From: Meconema thalassinum
Taxonomy: Eukaryota > Arthropoda > Insecta > Orthoptera > Tettigoniidae
NCBI GenBank assembly: GCA_946902985.2
Contig: OX336395.1
Span: forward strand, 289,845,065-289,909,064
Direction: 5' to 3'
Length of the DNA stretch: 64,000 bases
Of the stretch, positions 54,599 to 64,000 are shown piece after piece. Numbering within the stretch: position 1 is the first letter of the stretch; each line of letters begins with the position of its first letter. The translations under genes were made by a program, and so were the position numbers. The notes beneath the pieces were generated by a model. The model saw nothing but the letters and a program-made list of their open reading frames with translations, was not told the origin of the DNA and searched no databases.

Positions 54599-55993
54599 TT
54601 AGGCCACTGTAGGGCTACTACTTACTAGGGTAATATTTTTTGTGGTAGGAGGATTGGGAAGTAACGGAACTATTTTGTCTAATAATTGTTTCACATAAAA
54701 GCTCCATTGAGCATTGTGTCCTAATAATTCTTGTAATTTCAGGAAATCTTCAATGATGTCATGGGACGGGTCTCGTGAAGTGCCGGGTGTTTGAGAACAC
54801 GGTTTCTTCGAAATTTCCTCACCCATTGTGGCGGGTTGCATAGCCACCCCTACACCACTTCCAGATGGTTGCTTCAGAATCTCGAGATAGGCCCGGCGGG
54901 CGTAACCTATGGGATTCACCACTTTCGGCTTTGGGGACACTAGTTCTGTATATTTTCGTTTTCTCGGCGGATCCTCTCGACGCGTATTATGAGACTGTTC
55001 TAAGGTTGGAAATTGCTGTGGGAGGGTGAGAGGATTAAACGGTACATTGTAGTTAGCCGTAATAACTTCGTGGTACGATTTATTTTCGGTACACATTTGA
55101 CGTTTTATGGACTTTTGTTTCTCCAATTCGGGGCAGCGTGCGGCGCCTGCCGGATGATTATCACCACAATTAGCACATTTAAACAGGGTCTCCTTACATG
55201 TTTCCGTAGAGTGTCCTTGCGCACAGTTACCGCAAATTGGGGCGCGAGCCCGGCAGTGTAGTTTTACATGCCCGAATCGTTGACAGTTCAAACATCTAAT
55301 GGGGGAAAATATGAATAATGTGACCTCTAAGAGCACATTAAAAATAGATACATAATCAGGTAGTCTTTGTGTTTTAAAGAAAATTTTCACTGTTCCTGTA
55401 GGAAGGGATTCTAACTTGTCGTTGATCATCTTTTTCCGGAAAAAACGCTGGACTCTCACAATTGGTACAGGCGAATCAATATATTTTAGGATTTCGTCGT
55501 GCGTTAAGGATGTGTCCACGCCCCTAATTAGCCCAACACGTTGGACGTTAGCGGACGGGACAAATGCAACCAGGTGCTTTGCTGGCAATAAGGGATTTTG
55601 TAAGAAGGAGTTAGCTTCTACGGCCTTGTTAAATTGTACCTGAACACGATTGCGGCCTTTGCGTTGAATATTCTTTATACCTACGATCTTATTTTCGAAA
55701 AAAAGCTTTCCTAATGCCATCGGATGTAAATTGCCAATATGTTGATCACCTTCACCTTGCACAAACACCGTGTACGGTCCTGTGTGATGTTCATAATATC
55801 GATTGTCATTTGACACTGGCTGTCGCTTAGCAAGAATTGGAGATGTTTCGGCATTGGAAGTTGATGGAGTTGATGCTACCTCAACCTCCGACACTACAAG
55901 CATACTTTCAACAGACGCTACGCCCTCGTATTCCACGTGTTCAAATTCGTCCGGTGGTCGCCCCATCTGACTACCATCACTTTCGGACGACAT
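54599..55993 (-). CDS. LINE ORF1 protein (gag-like, CCHC zinc knuckles)
   Basis: 464 residues, intact. An acidic N-terminus (SDGSQMGRPPDEFEHVEYEG) leads to a region like the RRM-type domain of insect LINE ORF1 (YTVFVQGEGDQHIGNLHPMA...). Then come three cysteine knuckles around residues 230-290: CLNCQRFGHVKLHC, CGNCAQGHSTETC and CANCGDNHPAGAARC. Such proteins bind the element RNA to form the RNP intermediate. ORF2 starts 16 bp downstream of the stop, a spacing consistent with reinitiation. The C-terminal quarter is low-complexity and unassigned. Confidence 0.88.
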   Translation of the reverse strand: MSSESDGSQMGRPPDEFEHVEYEGVASVESMLVVSEVEVASTPSTSNAETSPILAKRQPVSNDNRYYEHHTGPYTVFVQGEGDQHIGNLHPMALGKLFFENKIVGIKNIQRKGRNRVQVQFNKAVEANSFLQNPLLPAKHLVAFVPSANVQRVGLIRGVDTSLTHDEILKYIDSPVPIVRVQRFFRKKMINDKLESLPTGTVKIFFKTQRLPDYVSIFNVLLEVTLFIFSPIRCLNCQRFGHVKLHCRARAPICGNCAQGHSTETCKETLFKCANCGDNHPAGAARCPELEKQKSIKRQMCTENKSYHEVITANYNVPFNPLTLPQQFPTLEQSHNTRREDPPRKRKYTELVSPKPKVVNPIGYARRAYLEILKQPSGSGVGVAMQPATMGEEISKKPCSQTPGTSRDPSHDIIEDFLKLQELLGHNAQWSFYVKQLLDKIVPLLPNPPTTKNITLVSSSPTVA

Positions 55994-56202
55994 GTCGAAT
56001 AGTTATCCCCTATTAAGGCGGGGGTACTAACCTGATTAAACACTAACGGGACCTAACACACTAAACAAATAACAGGTCACAAACCCGAAGTCCACACGAC
56101 ACTCAAAGCACGTACCCTACACCCGATACCACTCACTGCACAGATGCACACCGTATGGAGGTTGGGATACGAATGCCAATACTTCCTATTGAAGCCATAA
56201 CC

Positions 56203-56572
56203 AGTATGTAGGATCCGTAAAGACTTGTTGAAGTTGTTGTTGTTATCGTAGGATTGCTAGACACAGATGCCCCTTCGCCCAATAGCTTCCGTACAGATTG
56301 CACCACAGTAGCACACACCAGTCACACGTAATATTTGTACACACAGAATGAAACTCGCTAACCTAATCTATTCACCGGACAAATCTGACCATTGGCAACT
56401 CCAGCTATCTGATATGACATCTAGCGGTAAAAATGAGAAACTTACCAAGTAGGGTACATTTGTCACGTGGTGACTGTTTGTATATGGTTTCTTGTATTGC
56501 TAAAGAGATCGTGGTAAATTGTTCGTGTCTTTAAACATAAGTAATAAGTTTTACTCGTTGATAGAGTAAAAA
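56203..56572. other. Unique-looking sequence upstream of the THAP exon
   Basis: Between the LINE's proposed 5' boundary and the THAP start. Holds a GTTGTTGTTGTTATC stretch (about 56229-56245). No gene recognised; it could include a promoter for the THAP exon, but no motif proves it. Confidence 0.35.
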
Positions 56573-56728
56573 ATGAGTAAAAGCAAAGTGAATTGCTCAG
56601 TTTACGGCTGTAAGTCGATGTATGAGAAGGCTGCGGATATACGTTTTCATCACTTTCCAAAAGATGCAAATAGCAATAGCCGAAATGTGATGATACATAT
56701 AATAATACCTTTCCACCCCGGGAGGTAG
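56573..56728 (+). CDS. THAP-domain N-terminal exon (partial)
   Basis: ATG at 56573 opens MSKSKVNCSVYGCKSMYEKA and then DIRFHHFPKDA. Cys8-x4-Cys13 and the F-H-x-FP-K-D motif at residues 25-31 are the signature of the first half of a THAP C2CH zinc-finger domain, a DNA-binding fold found in host transcription regulators and P-element transposases. The second Cys/His pair is missing because the frame runs out (stop 56726-56728). A splice donor is likely inside, for example CGAAAT-GTGATG near 56688. The partner exon was not found, so this may be a host gene's first exon or a P-type remnant. Confidence 0.62.
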   Translation: MSKSKVNCSVYGCKSMYEKAADIRFHHFPKDANSNSRNVMIHIIIPFHPGR

Positions 56729-57699
56729 ACAGACAGAAGACCTGCGACTTAAAGCCAGCGAAGGTTATCCAGTTTAAAAACAGCTGTTACGACGGGCGCG
56801 CTGGTAAGATTGAAGTTACTTGTATAATTAATTAAATAATTAATGATTGGCTGCTTGGTAGGGAGAAGGGATGAGTTTAACTTGTATTAAAACTCGGGGG
56901 GGGGGGGGGGGCGACAGGAATTGCTTGATTTGGATGGTTAAAAGGTGGGTTTGGTGTTGAATATTTGAATGGTAGCGGAATCACTCATTCTACAGTGTTA
57001 CCACGGAGAGGCAAATTAGACCTATATGACTCGTAGTGGAATAGCTCGAATATCGAAGAACTTGGCGATTACGAGATGTAGGCTTGGCGGAAAGGCTGGT
57101 GGATCATAAGTTTGACATCAATTCATGATATAAGTCGGAGCTTGGAACAGTGGCGTCTGGTTTGCGTGGATGCTAGTCTCGGAATGATAAAAGTAGCATA
57201 GCTTCGGTGTATTATTTATTTGTTTATGTACCGTATTTCTCTATTTGAATGTCCTTGGCGTTGACTCAGGATCGACATTTACATTATGTTGCGCATAATA
57301 GTACTGAAATAATGTCCGAAGTGTAACCCTGTGTATATTTGACTCAGCTGATCTACATCAACCATAAAAACTGATGCTTGATAATATGCAATTCACACAA
57401 AAAATCCAGTGGAACACACAAATTAGATCACGTGTATCGCACAGTTATACATATATACAATTAAAAATAACACTGTCATTACTTTAGAGACCACATTTAC
57501 TGATTATAACCGAAAAATAAAAAGTGTTCCATATCAAACGCGTGTTATTAAGTATTTTAAACCCTACTTATCCAGACCGACCGCAGCGCCCCAAGTGTTA
57601 GTTTGAGTTGCCAATAGGGACTGTATTATAACGGTATATACGATACACTAAGAAGGAGTAAGGAAAAATCAACACACACATACTTCGTGCCAAATCTTA
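56729..57699. other. No recognised gene; 16-base G run
   Basis: 56896-56911 is an uninterrupted run of 16 G, preceded by CTC. No coding region, SINE or terminal repeat identified in the rest. Confidence 0.4.
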
Positions 57700-57746
57700 A
57701 AACTTGGAGGAAAAAAAAAACAGCAAACTAAAGGGTTGACCAGAAG

Positions 57747-57903
57747 TTATAAGGTAAAATGGATATGGTCCAAATACTCCATTACGCCTCGACCAATGGT
57801 ACTACAGGATTATGTAAAATAGTAGTTATTTAAGGGCAATGTATAACCTAAAGATCTTATCTTCCGGAGCATCACTATCCGTGGTTCATTGAAAACGTCA
57901 CAC
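57747..57903 (-). pseudogene. LINE copy 2 ORF2, C-terminal end beyond the insertion
   Basis: The minus strand from 57903 reads CDVFNEPRIVMLRKIRSLGY then TLPLN, aligning residue for residue with the copy 1 end (CPLYDHQRALMLR..LGYALPLN). The last residues, EYLDHIHFTL before the stop, match FFDNINFKI. About 13 residues around the Cys/His motif are missing at the junction and an internal stop follows, so there was a small deletion as well as the insertion. Confidence 0.72.
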
Positions 57904-59311
57904 TACATACATACATACATGGTTTATTTGCAAATGTGGACACTGTCCATGGTGGCAAATTACAATAAATACACAAAACAATTCACAACCACAAAAAAAT
58001 TAGAAAATTAGGACTAATTAGAAAATAAGTAATAGTTGCTAAGAGAAGAAACCGGTAATCGTAAAAATAATCATTCTAATAACAGAAATAAACATAAAAT
58101 ACTAAACATTTACACTTTCTTTCATTGCTTCAACTTATCCACCGTTCATCGCTGCCTCTTAATCTGGTGCTTTTTCACCAACTCCTTAAATTTACCAACA
58201 TCAGAAGGCAAAGGGCTGAAAATGCCCCCTGGCAAACTGATCCATTCTATTTCCCCCCTCCCAATGAACGAATATTTGCCCCAGTTACTTTTCCACTGAC
58301 TTAATTTCAATTTACAACAATGACTGTATCTGCCCATATATGAACTTTCCTTTCCCAATCTCTCATGAATATCTTCCCATGCAATTTCCCCCTTATAAGC
58401 TAAGAAAATACCCCCTAGTCTTGCTCTTGAACGTCTATCAGCCAGACTTTCCCATCCCAAATCCTGTATCATCCTACTCACACTACCCGTCGATCTGTGG
58501 TCCTCCATTACATACCTGGCGGCCTTCCTTTGCACTCCTTCCAATTCCTTTATTAAATACATTTGGTATGGATCCCACACTCCCCCAGCATATTCCAGCA
58601 GAGGACGGACTAGGGACATGTATGCCCTTTCCCTAATCTCTCTGCCAGCGCCTTTAAAGACTCGCATAACCATATGTAGTGACTTGTATGCTTTCTTTAC
58701 TATTTCCCTTATGTGCTTACCCCAGTGAAAATTCCCACCCCCCACAGTTACACCTAAATACCTACATTCGTCCCCAAATACAACTTTATTTTCCCCCACT
58801 GAATATTCAAAAACAATATGATTCCTTTTGTTAACAAATCTCACTGCCTGACATTTCTTTGAATTTATCATCATATCACTTTTATCCGCCCAGCTTTGTA
58901 TGTCCGTCAAGTCCCTCTGCAATATGCCGCAGTCATCCGGGTGATCTATCCTCCTGTATACTACTATATCATCAGCAAATAATCTTATCTGGGATGATAT
59001 TTAACTCCTATGTCGTTTATGTAAATGAGAAATAGTAAAGGACCCAATTTACTCCCCTGAGGTACCCCCCTCCCCACCCTAGACTGTTCTGACACTGAAC
59101 CACCAACCCTTACCCTCTGACTTCTCCCCTCCAAAAATGATCTCACCCATTGAACTACTCTCCTGTCCAATCCTATAGCCTCCATTTTCCTTAACAGAAT
59201 ACCATGATTGACCCTATCAAAAGCCTTTGATAGGTCAACTGCAATGCAGTCAACTTGACCTCTGTTATCTGAAACATAAGATGGTGAATTGTATCCCTCA
59301 TTCGACCACAC
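57904..59311 (-). mobile_element. CR1/L2-like LINE, 5'-truncated, with 6-bp target duplication
   Basis: TCACAC flanks both ends (57898-57903 and 59312-59317). The minus strand encodes the RT (CIAVDLSKAFDRVNHGILL, GVPQGSKLGPLLFL) from 59311, then after a one-base frameshift near 59000 LFADDIVVY. A long frame follows, 58922-58146 (SLVRPLLEYAGGVWDPY, LEGVQRKAARYV, LGWESLADRRSRARL). The 3' end is a TGTATGTATGTATG tail at 57904-57921. VRPLLEYA-VWDPY with VQRKAARYV is typical of CR1/L2-group elements. Confidence 0.85.
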
Positions 59312-59317
59312 TCACAC

Positions 59318-61036
59318 ATCTAGCATCCTCGCGAAGGTTCATGCGTGCCATATACACCGGCGTCAGAGCATGCTGAAAACTCAAACGTATTATAGCAATA
59401 ATGTGCCGTCTCGTATATCTGCCTACCTGGAATCACGGTGCAGTTCGGACAGTGGGTTTTACCAAAAAATAATTACGGACCTTAATTGGCGCGATATTCG
59501 ACCATTCAGTTTGCCATTCATTGAGGAACTGGGAATAAAGAACCTGCAGAATGTCCGTAAAAGGTACAGCGTTATTATAAACTACGCAATACCCCTGAGC
59601 TGCCCACTTTGTCATACGGTTCACATCCTCGTTTCCTTGTATACCCGAATGCCCCGGAATCCAAGTGAGCACTACCTCCTGTGCCATAACCTGAAAATCA
59701 TACAATATTTGAGCAACTTGATAAACATACCAATTGTCAGAGCTACTCGGATTCGATAAAGCCTGGATGACACTCATGGAATCCGTAGAAATCATTGCCG
59801 GGGAAACTCTCTGTGTCCGTATATACTGACAGGCTTGGCGAATAGCAAATACTTCCGCTGTAAAAATCGTTATATATCCTGGCACACTATATGTTCGTAC
59901 AATCTGTCGGTTCGGAGCATAAAAGGCCGCCCCCACTCTATTTGGTGACAACATTCTTGAGCCATCGGTAAAAAACATAGTATAATGGGAATAGCAATTG
60001 ACAATATCGCAAAATTACTCGCGGAAAACGCTGATACATCCGGAATAGCGCCGGTAATGAAGTGCGCAATATATATGGCTGGGATTGCAGGACCCTATAT
60101 GGAACCGTGTGTGGTAAAGGCTTAAGCGTTTGAAATAAATCTGACCTAAATGGTTGCAATATTTCATATGCCAATACCAGAGCCGGCTTACGCTGACGTG
60201 CGAAGCGATTTTGCGCATAATACTCCACAAGCAGCTGTAATTTACTGATAATAGGTGACGCTAATAGCGACATTTTAGAAACCAGGTACTTACTTGCCGA
60301 AAACCTCCGTCTTAAGTGTAAAGGTAATTCCCCAGATTCAACTAGTAATGTACAAGTGGGACTGGACGGAAGTGCCCCCAATATAATAAGTTAAGTCCTA
60401 TACTGCAACCTGTCGAATGTGACCAACCGACTACTCGCCATCATATCGTAGAAAAAGCAACCATAATCCATCTGGGAACGAATAATATTCTTATAGACCG
60501 TAAGTAATAAATGAGGATCGGCCCCCCAACTCCGGCGTGCTAGCGCTCTGAGGACGTGTAGTCTTTTTTCAATTTGAACAGTGAGTGTATGAACCTCGCG
60601 CGACCACAGTAGTTGTTCATCCCAAATATTTGATGCTGCGAACCACCTCTATGGCTCCCTGTCGAAATAAAATGGGAGTGCGATCGACCTGCCGTTGATA
60701 AGTAATAATTATAGCATAATTTTTGCTCGGCGAAGTGTCAAAACCATGATTATAGAACCATATATGAGCAGCAGTCAATACATCATATATATCGTGACGA
60801 CAAAGCTGTATAGTATCACAAGAACAATAAATAAGAAAATCATCTGCGAATTGAATGATTCGTGCATAAGGAAGAATGACCGATTCTAATGCCTGAGTAT
60901 AAATTGAAAAAAGAACACCGCTTAAAATATCACCTTGAGGCAGTCCACGGGAAGTCTGACGGTTATCAAGGACACCAGTTGGGGTGTGGAGAAACGTAAA
61001 GACTTGTTGGCGGGCGAATTGGTTGTGTAACCCCAA
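59318..61036 (-). pseudogene. LINE copy 2 ORF2: RT palm, thumb and RNase H
   Basis: RT motifs GLPQGDILSGVLF and QFADDFLIYC (61036-60617), thumb-region remnants, then SGELPLHLRRRF and QLLVEYYAQNRF (60381-59938). RNase H follows: FFTDGSRM, IFTAEVFAIR, STDSMSV and WIPGHSGIQGNED (59978-59433). The fourth acidic position, Asp in copy 1 (ADNLAK), is Asn here (VNRMTK). A TGA replaces a Trp codon near 59441, and several frameshifts separate the blocks. Inactive. Confidence 0.82.
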
Positions 61037-61797
61037 ATCGCATCCATGTTGTGACGTAGTTCATACCGCTGAACCATCCACCGCAAAGTCATGTTCCAAG
61101 GGCTTGTTAGCCGTATTGTAGCACTTGGTCAGCCCGTTTGTATGATAAATCAAAGGTGGAAGTTAACAGCTGATATGTATATTATCACTTAATGGCTTGA
61201 ATAGCAAGTTATTTATTGAAGATGGACTAAGGTATGTGAGTTTGCATTCACAAATTCTCATAGTGATCTTCTTTTGTTTTTGTATACCGTACAAGTCAAA
61301 TGTACTTTTTTGAATATAACCGTCTGTTTCCGGTTGTGACCAATGGATGTCGGTGTTTGTTTCTTCTCCCATCAATTTGGAGTTTAGCACTGTATTTAGT
61401 AAACCCTTTTTACTAATTATTTTATGACAGGTTATGAGCCCAGTTAAACGCTTCTTGCTGTTAATGTGTGGACTTTGTGATGGGAGAATGTCGGTCGTTA
61501 AAAGGTGTTGATATGTGCGGCGCACATGTGGACGGCAGTTAAGTGTGCATTCAAGATAGTTTCTGGTGAAATTTGTGGACGATTTTTCTATTGTGAGGAC
61601 TATTTGTACGTTTTATTTTAAGTATACATACTAACATGGATGCAGCCAGGGCCGTGGAGAGCAGCGACGGGCCCTGGGGCTGGAATCTCCCGGGTTCCAA
61701 AGACCCAAACAGGAAGTTCATTTCACTGAACTGCATGTTAAAAGAGGTGGAAGGGGTATACTGTACACCGTGCAGTACTACAGCCTCTGTGACATAT

Positions 61798-61828
<31 letters not shown>

Positions 61829-61990
61829 TTATTTACGTAATCTCTTTTCATAATGAAAACATGATTTTTACACAAAGTCAAGATGTATTATAAAATACGT
61901 TGCTGCCCTTGAAGAATCAAGCCCTTGGGTCTAAGCCTACACACTGATAAGTGTTTTGGTTGAACGGCGATCACACATCATTGTACATTA
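61037..61990. other. No recognised gene; TTTA microsatellite
   Basis: A 120-codon minus-strand frame (61525-61163) and an 85-codon plus-strand frame (61636-61893) match no family I know; the latter runs through a TTTA repeat and is probably not coding. The microsatellite (TTTA)n occupies 61794-61834. Confidence 0.45.
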
Positions 61991-62004
61991 AACAAAGCAA
62001 AATA

Positions 62005-62315
62005 ACCTAACTAACCCCGTGGCACTACAGCCCTTGAAGGCCCTAGGCCTACCAAGTGACCGCTGCCCAGCCAATTGGCCTGAAGATTTTGGGGTGACGC
62101 GTGGTCAGCGCGTCGGGTCCCCTCGGCCATTAATCTTGGTTTTCGTGACCGGGGCACTGTCTCACTGTCAGATAGCTACTCAATTATCCTCACGAGGCTG
62201 AGTGCACCCCGTTCCAACCCTCACGTCAGTTTTAAAATCCCTGACGGAGCCGGGGATCGAACCCGGGGCCTCCGGGTGAGAGGCAGGCGTGCTACCCCAA
62301 CACCACGGGGCCGGC
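62005..62315 (-). mobile_element. tRNA-derived SINE, full length, 14-bp target duplication
   Basis: The direct repeat AACAAAGCAAAATA stands at 61991-62004 and 62316-62329. On the minus strand the 311-bp element starts GCCGGCCCCGTGGTGTTGGG, has A box TAGCACGCCTGCC and B box GGTTCGATCCC, and ends in GTTAGTTAGGT. The head is clearly tRNA-like. The perfect duplication suggests a fairly young insertion. Confidence 0.92.
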
Positions 62316-62329
62316 AACAAAGCAAAATA

Positions 62330-63909
62330 TGTTTTCATAATCAACCAAAGGTATACTCATACGTACGTCAAGTTATTTTTTATGTGCTATCAGTAGATTG
62401 CAGCTGATCAGTGATTGTTTTCACAAAAGATGAAAATGTGAATTTGAACTATATTTTGTAATTTACAGTCAGTGGACTTCTTATAATTTAATGCTTTGCT
62501 GTAAGGAAACCTAGAGCCAGGTTCTCCTAAAACTCCCCAATCCTATCTATGACTGGTGACCATCGGGGGCGGATTTAAGCCAAGATTATGGGGGAGTAGA
62601 CACACCTGGGATCTGGGGATATGGAATATCACCAAGCTCAGAGAGGGATCCGGAGGTCCTCCTCCGGAAAATTTTGTAAAACTTAGGTCCAAATTATTGA
62701 GTTATAGGCCATTTGGGTCATTATTTTTGTGATATTTTGGAGAACAAATTTGGTGACCATTCACATTTAGTGGCTATAGAAAAGACTCTCCGTTATTGAA
62801 GTAAAAGCTCTCGCACCTTCAAGTAAGACCCCACGGTGTAGCTCACCAATGACCGTGATTTATTTCAAGTCCAAAGACACCTACCCTACTCTTAACCCTA
62901 ATAATTACAGTAATAGTCGCAACGGGCAACCCATTCCCACTTTTCCCAGTCGGCAACTAAGAATACGGCATGCGATTGATCATGTCACAGACGCCATAGC
63001 ACAGCACAATGTATACCCTGCTTTTCGTCCAGCAGTGGGAGGTTTCAAGAGGGTCTAAGTTTCTACTCTCCAAGACAAATAGTTACAACAATGTTGCCAA
63101 TACACCTCTCTAATTATACAACAACCACTAGCCTCCCCTTTAGTCTACACAATTCGCACGTTTCTTGGTTTTTATATTTTGTTCGCTGTTTGAGAATCTT
63201 ATAATTTACTTCATTAATATTTGTGAAAACTACTGCTTTACAGTCAACTTCATTCAATAACATGGAGGCCTTCAGAAACAAACCGGAAAATTAACGCGTC
63301 AGAAAATACTGAATTATATCTCCAGTACTAGTTGATGCAAACGATTCCCAACCGAGCGCCAATGGTTCATTGCCCGCCAGTGATACTAGACTTACTAGCT
63401 ACCAAGTACACGGGTTAAATGTCGCAAGCCCCTAAATGAATTAACAACTGTAACGATAAATAGGCCTATTATTAACTGTTGAGTAAAACTACGAATGACA
63501 CCGCAGTCGGTAAGCCCTATCCTGCATTCCTGCCGCGGCTTCGTCAGGACCCGGAGTCATTTCCAAGTCATAGATAAAGGTAGCAACTCATTTTATGTTC
63601 AACGGTACTGAGACGCTAAAGCGTATCTTGAAAGAGCTTGATTCGCAAGGGAAAATATCTCTTCGCGCCCTGAAAAATAAGTGCTTTGCAGATCGATGCT
63701 GCTCTTTGGAATAAACGGCGTAGAAATGTCCAATGATAATAACAGTCACTGCACCAGCTCAAAACAAAATTGTATTTATATTAATATTCGATAATACTTC
63801 ATCTTAATTTTCTTCTAAATTAAGCAGAGTTCAATATTTGGTCTTAGAAAAGTCTGCGAGGTTGCCCACATGAAATATATTAATTTCTCCATCGCCATGC
63901 ACTCATCTG
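62330..63909. other. No recognised gene
   Basis: A 69-codon plus-strand frame (62849-63058) and smaller ones show no recognised domain. No terminal repeats, tRNA or structured RNA noticed. Confidence 0.4.
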
Positions 63910-63919
63910 ACGTTACTTA

Positions 63920-63967
63920 CTGTTGTTTTAAGGGGCGGAACAGCTAGGCCATCTGCCCCTACCACTA
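63920..63967 (-). mobile_element. 48-bp hairpin mini-retroposon, copy 4
   Basis: Flanked by ACGTTACTTA (63910-63919 and 63968-63977). Contains the AGGGGC/GCCCCT hairpin (63931-63960) with an 18-nt loop. Directly after the right duplication a similar TTTTTGTTTTATGAGGCGGA sequence starts (63978 to the window end), probably another copy cut by the edge. Confidence 0.8.
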
Positions 63968-64000
63968 ACGTTACTTATTTTTGTTTTATGAGGCGGAACA

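Larger units (their letters stand above)
29058..56192 (-). mobile_element. I/R1-type LINE with RNase H, split by a gypsy array
   Basis: A near-complete non-LTR retrotransposon on the minus strand: ORF1 55993-54599, ORF2 54582 down to 29370, 3' UTR to about 29058 ending in an AGAAGAAGAAGAAG tail. AGCCATAACC directly follows the 3' end (29048-29057) and recurs at 56193-56202, a candidate target duplication that would put the 5' end at 56192 and give about 5.6 kb without the insertion. An RNase H domain after the RT, with CCHC knuckles in ORF1, fits the I superfamily (I, R1, LOA, Outcast); exact clade undecided. Confidence 0.8.
57700..61036 (-). mobile_element. Second RNase H-type LINE copy, 5'-truncated and interrupted
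   Basis: Related to the LINE at 29058-56192 but clearly diverged. It begins inside the RT palm (about 61036), runs through the RNase H domain, is cut at 59312-59317 by another LINE, and resumes at 57903 down to a stop at 57747-57749. Its sequence beyond 61040 is unrelated, so the 5' boundary is a truncation or rearrangement. Confidence 0.8.

Noticed and set aside
59289..59759. 156-codon plus-strand frame
   Set aside because: It overlaps the RNase H and LINE junction on the other strand, has no domain and spans the insertion boundary.
61636..61893. 85-codon plus-strand frame starting MDAARAVESSDG
   Set aside because: It runs through a TTTA microsatellite and matches nothing I recognise; it could be a repeat edge, so not called coding.
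62242..62290. tRNA gene
   Set aside because: A and B boxes are present, but the segment is the head of the 311-bp SINE with a target duplication and lacks a complete cloverleaf.

Overview
The window is nuclear DNA of an insect with a large, transposon-filled genome. Evidence: spliced exons with canonical splice sites, several non-LTR and LTR retrotransposon clades, and pogo/Tigger, mariner, hAT and piggyBac remnants. The SINE and short-hairpin repeats look like those I associate with Polyneoptera (orthopteroid insects), but that placement is only an inference. There are no prokaryotic features.

Host gene. The one conserved host gene I recognise is U2SURP (SR140, a U2 snRNP-associated splicing factor) on the minus strand. 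Six coding exons lie at 28594-28571, 28362-28246, 28149-28056, 26619-26421, 2664-2576 and 2481-2402. They join in consistent phase (603 nt, 201 codons) and end at the start of the RRM; the rest of the gene lies beyond the left edge. Intron 4 is 23.8 kb (2665-26420) and holds nearly all the DNA-transposon material of the left half. A second possible host signal is a THAP-domain first exon at 56573-56728 (+).

1-2400: mariner remnant, LINE remnant, degenerate direct repeats. 2665-26420 (U2SURP intron 4): a tRNA-SINE split by a hAT element that is itself split by a LINE tail; a Tigger; a 1.1-kb fold-back; two pogo copies with a 1-kb TIR element nested in one; a long-TIR element that may be Penelope-like; a piggyBac; back-to-back mariner pieces; a well-formed hammerhead ribozyme; and tiny hairpin retroposons. 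28595-29057: U2SURP upstream region.

29058-56192: a minus-strand, RNase H-bearing I/R1-type LINE (ORF1 with zinc knuckles; ORF2 with endonuclease, RT and RNase H). Its ORF2 is cut at a GTAC site by a 21.5-kb Ty3/gypsy tandem array, LTR-internal-LTR-internal-LTR (30560-52058), with 2.69-kb LTRs and two nearly identical gag-pro-pol units.

56203-64000: THAP exon, then a second RNase H LINE copy (57.7-61.04 kb) carrying a 5'-truncated CR1/L2-like LINE with a 6-bp target duplication, a tRNA-SINE with a 14-bp duplication, a microsatellite, and another hairpin retroposon at the right edge.

The window therefore reads as one essential splicing gene diluted by layered insertions. Target-site duplications and rejoinable reading frames let the order of many insertions be read directly.
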